NCBI GenBank assembly: GCA_026545225.1
Contig: CM048849.1
Location: forward strand, 15,321,541 to 15,385,540
DNA: 64,000 nucleotides
Direction of reading: 5' to 3'
From: Cornus controversa
Lineage: Eukaryota > Streptophyta > Magnoliopsida > Cornales > Cornaceae
How positions within the stretch are numbered: the first letter of the stretch is position 1; each line of letters opens with the position of its first letter. The notes below the pieces were generated by a model, which did not search any database, was not told the origin of the DNA, and saw only the letters and a list, made by a program, of their open reading frames with translations. Positions 35,884 through 47,849 of the stretch are shown in pieces. Both the position numbers and the translations under genes were made by a program.

Positions 35884-36695
35884 TTATAGGTGAGAATATC
35901 AGGATACAGAATGTAATAATTAAGTAAAATATAATTTATCTTCAATTTTCTCACAAATAAACTAAACTACTTAGATTTTTCAGTAATTAAATATTAAGAA
36001 AGAGCTTAGTATGATTTAACAATATAGAAATTTGAATTAGACATGACAACTGTGAATAATATAGTGCGCCTGAAGCATAAAAAAACTAAAAAAATCTAAC
36101 TTCTTGAAGACTGGAATATTCATATGAGATTCTAGGACATGTTTTGTCTAGGTATTTGATTAATAAAATTATCAAATTATACAATGCCTATATTGTGTCA
36201 TCTCCAACATGTGTGTATTTTACATATATGAAGTGTATATTCTTAGGATAAATTCAAAGTATAAAAAAAATATTTTACGAAAATTAATAGTAGAAAATAA
36301 GGGAGTAATTGAATAGTTAGGTTTATCTTTTTTTCTTTGGAGGATTGAGGTAATACCTAAGAACGCAGTTTTAAACAGGCTATATATGTGTATTCTATTT
36401 GTTCACAATAAATGGCTCCTGAGACAGAACCATTGGATAATTTAGGAATCATAATTGTGGTTCTAACGGTGAGCTCTTAAGGCGTTGTTGCACGTCAACG
36501 GAGGAGGGAGAGAGATGATGATGATGGAAGATGAGGAAACTGAATTTATGTCCCGGCAATAATGGTGCAAAAATTGGTAATGACTTCTACTATTGTTATC
36601 GTCGAGAAAGTGAGAAAGGTGAGAGAAAAATGAATTAGAATTGTGAGTGTTCTACCTTTAATAATAGATAAGGGCAAATATGAAATTGAAAATAT

Positions 36696-37329
36696 GACGC
36701 CGGACAGAATAGTGATTATTCTGTAGGCTAAGGGCAACAGAAAATAAATAGAAAGAAAGCACGAGAATTGTCCAAAAATTCAGAGAAAATTCTCTGGTAT
36801 TCAATATTATTATTAAAAATCAAAAGTACATTCGAATTAACCCACAAGCCAGGTTATATAGCTGAACTTCGTCAACATTACCAAAAATAGTAAAAACTTA
36901 ATATTCTTGCCAAAATAAAATACAAAATAAAAGAAGGAAGTTGCTAGAATTCTGGCCCAAATCAAGCCCAGAATCTCTTCCTAATCAACAAAATAAATAT
37001 TACCAAAAAAGGAAAGAAATAACTAAAATTAGGGATTCGGAGGGGAAAACAGTGGATTTTGGCCTCGAAAAAATACTCACCCAACTTTAGCTGGTGCCCA
37101 CGATGTGCGCGCCGAACCAAGCTTTCCGAATTGTGGTCATAAAGGCGATTCTGACACCTGTAGCCAAAGTTATGGCGAAAATACTGAAGCGCATCCAAAA
37201 ATACTCTAATTAGTGACAAGGTCACGATTTTCTGCCATCTTTACGCTGATCTGCCAACTCAAGATATTTCAGTGCCATCAACGTGTCGTCTGACAGCTCA
37301 GCATCATCTGACTCGGATGCTCCTGCATC
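36696..37329. mobile_element. Unclassified ~634-bp element, copy B (uninterrupted)
   Basis: Starts GACGCCGGACAGAATAGT and ends GATGCTCCTGCATC, flanked by perfect 7-bp direct repeats AAAATAT at 36689-36695 and 37330-37336. It aligns with copy A over its full length once the two LTR insertions in A are set aside. It interrupts the right arm of the long inverted repeat, which confirms it as an insertion. Near its right end a minus-strand stretch of about 33 codons ends in ALKYLELADQRKDGRKS and a stop. The interior otherwise looks non-coding. Class unknown: the terminal inverted repeats are only about 9 bp and imperfect, and 7 bp is unusual for LTR or Mutator families. Confidence 0.85.
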
Positions 37330-37916
37330 AAAATATAACAAGCAAGTATCATGTGATATGTGAACTCTTTCGTAATTTCATTTTAAAAAGAAAAGAAAAG
37401 AGAGAGATTGGAACACCTAAAAATGCCGGTGAAGGGCTAATGTATATCAACTCTCATAGTTAATTAGTGAGATCGTAATTTTATGTCCTGTGATCAATAC
37501 TATAAAGAAACAAGATAATGTTGGGTTGATATTTGAAACTTTGAAATTGAAACAAGTGCAATTGAAGAAAATTTTGTTCAATAAATTTATGCGGCCAATT
37601 ATATTCAATAAAGTTCAAACTTAACAAATCTAATCTTTTTATGTCAGTCACCTTACTAACACGTTATGTCAAGGTTTTCATGCTACGGAATTTAAATATA
37701 TGCGTGTATGAATTTTGTTAAATTAATATATATTAGAAAAACGAAAAATAGTAATATACCTTATAGGGAGAGGGTGTGGACAACCTAAAATTTCTCATGT
37801 CCCAATTTGGAGCTTAATTTTCATTTTGGGAAAATGATAGGTCTTATCTGTTCAACATCAATTAATCAAGCCAGGTAATTTTTATTCTCCTCTCCCACGT
37901 ATCACCATAAAAACCC

Positions 37917-37924
37917 TTATATAA
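37917..37924 (+). promoter_or_regulatory. TATA box of the DUF3511 gene
   Basis: TTATATAA lies 90-97 bases before the start codon and about 25 bases before a long CT-rich tract. A CCCACGTATC element with an ACGT core lies 20 bases upstream. Position and sequence fit a plant core promoter. Confidence 0.65.
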
Positions 37925-37946
37925 CCTTGCAATATGGTTCTACCAC

Positions 37947-37956
37947 CTCTCTCTCC

Positions 37957-37987
<31 letters not shown>
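37947..37987 (+). repeat. CT-rich leader tract
   Basis: About 40 bases of CTCTCT just downstream of the TATA box and 27 bases before the ATG, probably in the 5' untranslated region. CT-rich leaders near the transcription start (Y patches) are common in plant promoters. Confidence 0.8.
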
Positions 37988-38013
37988 ATCCATACAAGTT
38001 GGAGGGGAGGGAG

Positions 38014-38340
38014 ATGGAGGAACACCAGCCCACTCACTGGTCCTACACCGCCGGAAACGGGTTCGAACCAGTTAAGAACACAAAAACCCATGGTCCCGAC
38101 CCAGTTCATCCCATCCCCGAACCACCACGTTCCGGTGGACTTTCAGCTTGGACAATGTCATCTTCTCCACCGACATACACGGTGTCTTCAAGGCGGTCCA
38201 GTGGTGATTCGGAGATGAAGAGAAGGAAGAGGGTGGCCATATACAAGGCCTACGCCGTCGAAGGCAAAGTCAAGGCTTCTCTACGTAGCAGCTTTCGTTG
38301 GGTCAAGAACAAGTACTCCAAGCTCTTGCATCGATATTAA
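38014..38340 (+). CDS. DUF3511 domain protein
   Basis: An intact 108-residue protein of unknown function. The C-terminal part, about residues 64-108, matches the plant-specific DUF3511 family as I know it: a basic KRRKRVA start, then YKAYAVEGKVKASLRSSFRW and VKNKYSKL ending within a few residues of the stop. The first 60 residues are rich in Pro, Ser, Thr and His and look disordered. No signal peptide or membrane segment is visible. The length is typical of the family. I chose the ATG at 38014 because it follows the TATA box and CT-rich leader at a normal distance; an upstream in-frame ATG at 37940 or earlier would translate the CT tract. Nothing in the surroundings suggests a pathway. Its basic, aromatic C-terminus could bind nucleic acid or protein, but this is a guess. 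Confidence 0.9.
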   Translation: MEEHQPTHWSYTAGNGFEPVKNTKTHGPDPVHPIPEPPRSGGLSAWTMSSSPPTYTVSSRRSSGDSEMKRRKRVAIYKAYAVEGKVKASLRSSFRWVKNKYSKLLHRY

Positions 38341-39455
38341 CATGTATGCATATGTATGTGCATGTGTGAATACATGCAATAAGGAGGATTATATATATTT
38401 TCTTTTTTTATTTTTCTTTTTTGGGATACAACACATGGTCCTTGATTGTGTAAGGCAAACCCCTTTTTGTCATTTTGCTCTCTATCATCTGTGAAGAACA
38501 TTGTAATTAACAAACCATGCATGTCAATTCTGGAATTTAATTTTTATGCCCATTGTTTCTTTTATGCTTTCTTGGTTTAGAGGAAGATGAATTCTAGAGA
38601 AATGAATGAGATTGAATTGAAGTTCATGAAACATCAATTGAAGGCCACACATTTCAATCTTATTTTTTGTTATTCATACAGTTTTAGCGAAGGTTATGTC
38701 AATGGTTTAATAACTTTAATGTGAGATAAGAATAGGAACTTAATTCTAAAAATATGTCTGAAATTCTTAACTTTTGTCACCCCAGTGAGGGATTAAAAAA
38801 AAAGAAAATTTCTCCAAACATACGCATACACTCACAATATTTCTCCAACACTAGTCAATCCTATTAGAGAAGAGATATCTTCTGAACTAATGCCCATTAA
38901 TCTGAGAGTTTCAAATCTAATCCAAAACAACATGAGGATCCTTTTTGTTGCATTTGATTTATTTAATAGAAAATAATTCTTAGGCAGATATAACTAGCCC
39001 AAGTCATGCGGCATAGATAGTTACTTCTGCATGGTTCTTATTTACTGTAGTTTGGAACCATCTCAGCTCGTGAGTGCCTTTTTATACAGTGGTCTTCCAC
39101 CTTACAATCATCGTTTTGTTGCTTTCTTTCCATTGGTAATTGTGTCTTGGTTTTCTTTCTAACATAAGTTGTGTTTTGAGCTTCTTTGACTGTCTTCTAT
39201 TTTTCAGTAACTTATAACATTAAATATTATAATGCAATAGCAATAGTTATTCCGTTAAACTTATATATATATATATATATATATATATTCTTCTTCTTCC
39301 CTATTCTCTCGTTTGTCTTTATTATTGTTTTTATTAATAAAAGTAAAATACCTAATTTACAAGTTTTTTTTTTCATATTTTGTTTTTCTTCTCCAGATTC
39401 TCTCTATCTGATAATTAATTCCTAATCTCTTTTGAGAAAAAGAAAAAAAATCTAT
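38341..39455. other. 3' flank of the DUF3511 gene
   Basis: Contains the 3' untranslated region and AT-rich intergenic DNA with a TA tract at about 39263-39288. No gene is seen. It ends where the Tat element LTR starts at 39456. Confidence 0.6.
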
Positions 39456-40719
39456 TGTTGGCACACAAATATGGCGCCACTTAGCAACCAACATAGGGGT
39501 CGTTTGAGGCGAATGGTTAAGGCTGACTAGGATTTCATTCTAATAAAAACTCTGAGAGTTGAGAATTGTTAGCAAGCTGTCCTGAAATAAGCTTAGCTGG
39601 CATATGAATATATATATCTACTTACACACATATATATATGTGAGTGTGCATCTGTATAACTATTTCTTGCAGGTCTGAAGCAAGGAGTGTTGTAATATGG
39701 GTTCCAATTGAGTTTAATACATAGTAGAGGACTGAAAGAGACATGTGTAAAAACTGTGATTAAGTTAAGCTTGGGCAGGACTCTATGAAGGCTGACGGTT
39801 GTGACAGTAGGCTAATACGAGTGAAAGTTGGCTGAGCGCATGAGTCATAGTATAACTTGGACTCTGTGGGAAATTAGGGATAGAGTCAGTCGCACTTTGG
39901 ATTCTAGTATTGTTGAATTGTTCATGGATAAGAACTCTGATAATCAAGCTAGTATCGTGAAGTCAACTATATAGAGGGTACGTATAAGCATGGTCTGCGA
40001 ATCTCCATAGATTAATGTGTATTGAACAAGGACTCTTGTCAAAGTGGATTACATTGGAGGACTTTAGTGAATCATGGACTCTTATAAATGAAAGTGAATC
40101 GACTATATTGTTTAGGATCTGAAGGCATGGTGCATTATGATATAGTTAGTTTATTTCTTTTTATGTAATTATTTTATTTTAGTATTATCTTATAACTTAG
40201 ATTTAGGAACATACAATGATGTAATTTTTTCCTATAAATAAATGCAATGAACTCTATATTAAGGTTTCCCACAATCACAACAAAATAATTGCATCACGTG
40301 CAATCTCTCTTAAACACAATATTCTTGCCAAATATTTCTCTAGTTTCTACTTATTCTACATCTCCATCGTAAATTTCTTGATCTTTGCCTCCTCTAATCA
40401 GTTTATCTATCTACATCTCCCTTAATTTCTATCTTCCTCCTTACTATCTCCCTCCTTCTACCTCCCTCCTTGCTACGATTTAATCTCGCAATTCTTTGTG
40501 CACAATTAAAAGTCCTCTTAATTGAGGCAAAAAAGAAATCAATAGGGAGTTTTAATTCGTATTCTTTCGCCCTAACCAATTGCTTGATCTAACACAAATC
40601 TCAAAGGTGATATTTGTGTTTGACCAACTGACATTCAATCGAGCTAACTGAATGGGTCTGGCACGCCCGCACATGCTGACAATTCAATCGGCCTGCCTGA
40701 TTGATTAATTGATTGAACA
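39456..40719 (+). mobile_element. 5' LTR of the Tat element
   Basis: Runs from TGTTGGCACACAAATATGG to GATTGATTGAACA and is followed by TATTTTGGCATGCCTGGTGG, a Tat-type primer-binding site. A TATA box (CTATAAATAAATG) lies at about 40231-40243. The reversed LTR at 16017-17076 has the same start pattern and an equivalent TATA box. Confidence 0.75.
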
Positions 40720-43700
40720 TATTTTGGCATGCCTGGTGGGACCTGAAAGTGCTGAAAAATTGAGAATATGCCACCTAAGCTAAGGTCCACATGGAACATA
40801 GCAACTGGCGAGGATGAGCAAGATGAAGACATCTCTCAGCCTTTAGGAGGCCCCACAGCCAACCTGTCAGATTTGGCAATCTTAAGGGATGTTATACAAA
40901 TATACAAATCAACGAGTTTTAGACCAGCATAGGTTGACTGGATGAGAAGATTACCCATAAAGGGTTTTTATACTAATGATTATATGGATGAAGTTTTAAA
41001 ACAATCGATCATCTATAACAGACCAATCATTTATACCTCCATCACCCAAGATTCGACTTATCAGCTGAATGCTCAGCAGGCTGACCAAAAACTGAAAGGT
41101 ATTGCCTTTGCCTCAACCTTCTGCACCAAGTAACCTGCCATCTAGTAGCTTTTAGCCTGGTGAAGTAGAAAATCAGTTATCAACCGAAACCACAAACAGA
41201 CGGCTGCCCGAGCAGCAGCTAGTACATTCTTATAATAACTCCATAGGTCCAGTCAACCTCGGAGATGACCCCAACAGGTGAAGAAGACAAGATCCCCTGA
41301 TTGCACCTGCACTCGGGGGGGCATGTAGAACACAATCGGCCACCTAGGTGGAAAGAACATGACCAACAAATAAATCCAAATGTTCTTGAAAACCAATTTG
41401 AGGATATCTATCAACCTTTAGGTTTAAGAAGTACTAATCGACCTATCTTTAGGAAACCTTATCCTGAATAATATGATTTAGCTGAATATCCGACTAGATA
41501 TAAGATCCCTAACTTCGCTACATTTAGTAGAGAGAGAAACCAATCAACACTAGAACACATCGGCCACTTCACAATCCAATGTGGAGAGGCTGGTGCTAAC
41601 CACATGTGGAAATCAAGATTATTCCCTACTTCTTTAACTGGGATAGCTTTTACTTGGTATTCTAACTTAAGGCCAAATTCTGTGGTGAATTAGTAACAAA
41701 TGGAAGAGTTATTTCACACTCAGTTTTATCGTCTGGAACCGAAGGCTACGTTAGCTTATCTTTCGAGGCTAAGTCAATTGCCTGGGGAGATGGTCGAGAC
41801 TTTCATAGCAAGGTTTAGGAGGGCCCGACTAAAGTGTTGAGTGATCTTTCCTGAAACAGAATATGCGAAGTTAGCCCTAAATGGTTTAGATATTGAGCAC
41901 AGGAAGAGATTTGAGGGCATAGATTTCTATAATATATTTGAGTTGGCTGAAAGGGCTATTCGATATGAATCAATCCTCAATGAGGAAAAAGAAAGAAAAA
42001 TTCCATTAAAGGGGACTTATTATAAATATCCCAGTTATGAGATTTCTTTTGGCAGAGATTAATGAGGATCTCGAGGCATATCTGGCCGAGGTCCACATTA
42101 AGAAGCCGTACATTTGTGAAAGCCTAATAAGAGTCAAATCAGCTACGAGTGGTTCTCACTCTACTTCATCATTGGCTAGTTCAACCAAAAAGAGGTTGGC
42201 TGATATAGGAAAATTTTACTCGTTTGAACTTTCTATGATTGATAAGATCTTCAATCATCTATTGGTTGATAAATATATCACACTGCCCAAAGGACAGAAG
42301 ATCCCATCGGCCACTAAGTTAAAGGGAAAAGAATATTGCAAGTGTCATAACTATCAGACACATAGTACTAACGATTGCATGGTGTTTTGTAATATTGTGC
42401 AGAAAGCAATCGACGAGGGTACCTTAACATTTTTTAACAAACAAATGGATGTTATGGGGGTCGACAGCAACCCTTTTCCCTATAATCGTTTCTAGTAATG
42501 TGATCAACCTTGCACCAAAAGCTGAAGACCGATAATCAGAGGTAGATGACAGAGCACTACAAGATTCTTCAAGTAACAAAATAATAGAAGGATTGGAGAA
42601 AAAATTACGAGAGGCTCAACTAGTGCTTATTGAAAATGGATGTTATCTAAATTGTAAAACTCTTGGGAATTATGGTGACGAAGGTATGGGACGAAGGAAT
42701 GGGACTCAAGGGGCAAGGTACACGAAAGAGTGTCCATTAGAGGATCATATTCCCTCAAGCTCAGCCAGATCCAACGAATACAAATTAGTTGGTCTTCCAA
42801 AGGATTAAACCAAAAGAAGAAATCACCATGTGCATAGACAGAGCAATGTTTGATAGGATGCATCCCGCTCATAATAATCCACCAAGATTTAAAAAGGGAT
42901 TACCACAATAGTCAATGATGTGGGTTAAAAAGGAAAACGTTCCACATACACCAAAAATGATAAAATCACATGTGGTCGCCCATCACCGATGGACAAAAGT
43001 GACTCATCCCAAATTTCCTAAAAATATGGTACCAAAAAGTGCTCTCACTCGTGCTTAGAAGCAAAGAATGCAAAGGAAAAGAGCTGAACTAAGAAGGAGA
43101 TAGGCCGACGGGCAAGTAATGTTGGCTGACGGCCGTAGTCAGAGATCTACATGAGACGAGTCAATAGATATATCTATAACCTTTGACATAGAAGAATCTT
43201 CCCAGGATGGGGACCAGTCAGATCAAAATCTAAAATATATGGCAAAGTATAAAATCAGGTTCGAGAATTTCCCAGAGAAAGTCATGTGCAATATGACATT
43301 CGTTTTACCAACCATTTTTAGGGAAAGCCTGACCAACTGTGTGTCGTGACCGATCATATAGAGCTTGAGAATGATCACATGGTTTGAGAAATAAAGCCAA
43401 AAGAGGTATTAACTACTAAGTCGTCAGTTTCTAAGGAGGGTCCTCATCAGTTGATAGGGTGGTATTTGAAAGACCACCACTGGCCAAGACTCAACAACTG
43501 AGGCTTTTGTACATTAAAGTGTGGGTAGAAGGCTAACTAGTCAATCGAGTATTGGTCAATAATGGATCTGTGGTAAATGACATTCCATCAACCACAATGA
43601 AGTCTTTGGAAAAAAACATGGAAGATGTGAACCCTACGAATGTTGCAATCAGCAGATTCAATGGTGGATCTACAAACACTAAAGGAATACTCCCTTTAGA

Positions 43701-46700
43701 AGTCACTATTGGTGGGTGATCTTCATTCACTACTTTCTTTATTATTGAATCCACAAAGGCCTATAACCTGTTGTTGGGCCATGATTGGATTCACCCTAAT
43801 ATGTGCATTCCATCATCTCTCCATCAAATGTTGATTCTCTGGGATGGAGATGAGGTCAAAATAATATAGGCTGATAACAATCCTTTCGTGACTAAAGTGT
43901 ATGCTGCTGAAGCTACTCTTTATTATGAAGTTTGTGTTCTGATTAAGTTTGTTGGCACGGACAAGATGGGTCGACCTACATCAACTATAATCAGAAGAAG
44001 ACTGGTGGCTTCAGAAGTGAAAGAGTTGTTACATGAAATATGTCTGCTGATGCTAGAGCTAAATCGGCCTAGCTCAGATTCAAAAAAATCAATTAATGGT
44101 GACAGAAAAATCCAATAGAGAAGAGAAAAAAAGGCAGGCCTTTAGGGCCACCTATGCTCGGCTAAAAGCATACTTAGTGGAGAAGAGAATTGCCAAAGTC
44201 AAACAATTATACCCTAAATTATCAACCAATATGGCTGAAGTGATCAAGTTTGATAGTGAAAAATTAGACGCAATACAATTGGCAGATTTAGAATCAGCCC
44301 CAACACAATTAGATGATCTCAAAGCAGAGGTACAAGACCCTTTGTTGAAAGTAAATTTAGGAACAATTGATGACCCTCAACCTACATATGTTAGTGATCT
44401 TTTGGAGCCTATGTACTAGGCTGAAATGATCAAGCTATTGGAAGAGTTCAAAGATTTTTTTGCATGGAACTATGAAGAGATGTTGGGTTTTTCAAGAAAG
44501 TTAGTATAACACAATCTGCTAATCTGAGAAGGGTATAAACCTTACAAATAGCCGCCTAGAAGGATGTCTCAAGAAATGGTATCAAAGGTTAAAGAAGAGA
44601 TAGAGATTCCTTAAGGCAGGCTTTATCTGAACAGCCAAGTACGTAGAATGGATATCCAACATGGTGCCTGTCATCAAGAAAAATAGAAAGTTAAGGGTGT
44701 GCGTCGATTTTAGAAATTTGAATCTAGCCACCCCAAAGAATGAATATCCTATACCAGTGGCCGATCAATTGATAGATTTAGCAGCCAAGAACGAGATCAT
44801 GTCTTTTATGGATGGACATTCAGGCTACAACCAGATATATATAGTCGAGGGATATATTGCAAAGATGGCTTTTAGATGCCCTAGGTCGATTGTCACGTCT
44901 GAATGGTTGTCATGCCTTTTGGGTTGAAGAATGTTGGGGCCACTTACCAGAGGGCAATGAATACCATATTTCATGATATGATCAGCAAGTTCATGGAAGT
45001 TTATATAGATGATGTGGTAGTAAAATCGTCAGCCATGAGGTAGCACTTGCTACATCTTAAAATCACCTTCGAAAGGATGTAGGCCTATAAGTTGAAGATG
45101 AATCCCATTAAATGTGCTTTTGGAGTTTTGGTTGAAAACTTCTTGCGTTTTTTGGTACACTAACGAGGTATTGAGGTCGACCAAAATAAAACCAAGGTGA
45201 TCATGATTGCCAGGGCACCCAATAATAAAAAATAACTCCAACGATTCATCAGCCAAATAAATTTCCTGAGATGATTCATCTCAAATTATGCCAAGAAAAT
45301 TCAGACCTTTTCTCCTCTGTTGAAGGTAAAATCTCAAGAGGAATTCATATGAGACGAGAAACATCAGCATGCTTTCGAGAGGATAAAGGAATATCTAACC
45401 AGTCCACCTGTTGTGATGCCTTCAAGAAAGAAGTGGCCGATGAAACTTTATTTATCGGTAGTTGAGGAGTCGATTAGAAGCATGTTAGCACAAGATAATC
45501 AGTTGGAAAATGAGAAAGCTATCTACTAATTTAAGTAAGGTTTTATCCTCGATCGAGTGTAGTTATACACCGATTGAGAATCTGTGCTTAGCTTTGTACT
45601 TCCCTGATATGAAATTGAGGATATATATGCTACTAACATTGGTCTATGTGATCCGTCAGACCAACCTCATCAAATACATGCTATCGAGGCCTTTGATCAC
45701 TAGCCAAATAGGCAAATGGTCATTGGCCTGGATGGAATTCAACTTTGTCTATATCCCACAAAAATTGGTCAAGGGTAGAGCATTGGTCGAGTTCCTAGCT
45801 GATCACCCATCAACTGACTTCGACTCAAGTATTTCGGATGAGTTGGAATTTGCTGCCTTATTCATGAATCTTTGGAAATTAATGTTTGATGGCTCCAATA
45901 CCAATGATAAAGCTAGGGCAGGATTAATGATCATTTCTTCAAATGTTCTAATAATCAAGTAGAGTACGAGGTGGTCATTTTTGGCTTAGAAATTTTGTTA
46001 GAAATGTTTGTGAAAGATATGCACATCATGGGAGATTCGAATCTTGTCCTCAGCCAGATATCAGAGGACTTTCTATATGTAGCTTGGTAGTTGAGGCCAT
46101 TTCACTCATTGGCTTCTCAATTAGTGGACCAATTTGATATCGTTAAATTAGAGTATCGACTAAGAGAGTTCAAAAAGGAGGCGAATGATCTAGCACAGAT
46201 AGCTTCAAGGGTCATGGTCCTGGAGGGGTTGGCCGAGAGGCTAATATCACGGAGCCTCCCATCAGCCATGGCAAGAAATTCAACTGTGGCCGATGCATTT
46301 TTAGTTGACATTGACACATTAGATAATGACAATTGGAGATACCCTCTTATCGAGTTTCTAAAAATCCCTAATCGGCCCATTGATAGAAAGATCAGGAGAA
46401 AGGTTGTAAGGTCTTTGTTACTGGTCGACAAGCTCTATAAGAAAAGTGCAGAGGATGGTTTATTGCTCCAGTGCATCAACAAGGTAGACTCTCTAAAAGT
46501 GATGGCGGATGTCCACGAAGGCACTTGCGGGGCTCATCAATTCAAAATAAAAATGCGTTGGTTGATTAGAAGATACAAGTATCATTGGCTCATAATCTTA
46601 AAGGATTGTATAGAGTATACTAAAGGCTATAATTCATGCCAGAAACATGGGCCGATTCAATGGGTCATTGCCAGGGAAATGCAATTGAATATCAAGACGT

Positions 46701-47849
46701 GGCCATTTAGAGGGTGGGCCATGGATCTGATTGGAAAAATTAACCCATTGTCATTGGGTGGTCACCATTGGATTACTATAGCCACATATTATTTTACCAA
46801 GTGGATAGAGACTATGGCCTATCGATCAGTGGACTAATGGGTAGTGATCAATTTCATCAAAAAACATATCTTCCATCACTTTGGTCTGCCTGAGTCAATT
46901 GTAGCTGACAACGGAACTGTGTTTAGGGTTGTCGAGATACTGGTCTAGGGAGAAGAAATGAAGGTTAAAATGGTAATATTGATGCATTGTTATGCCTAAA
47001 GTAACGGACAGGCTGAGGCTTCAAACAAAGTGCTCATTATAATTATTAAAAAAATGATCGACGAGAAGCCAAAGTTATGGCACGAGTCATTATCAGAAGC
47101 CCTTTGGGCTATAGGAATTCTAAAAGGACAAGTAAAGTTATCTCTCCATATCTGCTAACATACATGCATGATGTCATTCTTCTTATGGAATTGAATGTGC
47201 ATTCGACCAGGGTTTATTTACAATAGAATTTACAATTGACCGATTATAATCTCATTTTGTTAATCGAGCTAGAGGATTTGGATGAGGTACGCCTAGATGC
47301 TTTGGATCACATCAAAGTTCACAATTAGAAGGTGATGAGGGCCTATAACAAAAGAGTTAAGCTGAAATGATTTGCTGAGGGTGACCTAGTCTGGAAAGTT
47401 ATCTTGCTGATTGGGAAACATTATAGAGCTTACGGTAAGTGCTCTCCAAATTGGGATGGCCCATACTTGGTTCATCAAATTATTAGTAGAGGGGCATACA
47501 GGTTGAGGGATTTAATAGATAATTGTACCCCAGGCCAATTAATGGCATCTATCTAAAGGAATATTGGCCAACCATATTTGAACAATTGGAAGAGAAGTTT
47601 GATCAGACCACTCTGCCTACCTAGGTGGAGTAAGTTTGTGGCATTCCTGAAATAAATAAATGCGTAGTATAGGATCAGGGTTTCCCTATTTCTTTTCTTT
47701 GTTCTTCTTTATTTCTTTTTATCCTTGGTTATAGTTTAAGTTTGTTCTCTCTTGATAATTTAAAGCATGATGTCACAAGTCATTTTATAAATGTTAGCTC
47801 TAAACCCAAAATTCACAAAACTACAATGTTTTTCCTAAAAATGGCCTTA

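Larger units (their letters stand above)
33898..37415. repeat. Long inverted repeat enclosing short LTR elements
   Basis: About 250 bases at 33898-34160 reappear in reverse at 36498-36695 plus 37337-37415. Matching blocks include AGAAGTCATTACTAATTTTT paired with AAAATTGGTAATGACTTCTA, and ATGATACTTATT paired with AAGTATCATG. The right arm was later split by copy B of the unclassified element. The 2.3-kb loop holds two short Copia-type elements. Whether the arms are the ends of one large element or two separate opposed insertions is not clear, and no target duplication was found. Confidence 0.75.

Noticed and set aside
37927-38013. N-terminal extension of the DUF3511 frame through the CT tract
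   Set aside because: It would translate the CT-rich leader into a Ser-Leu run; the ATG at 38014 has normal spacing from the TATA box and fits the family's length.
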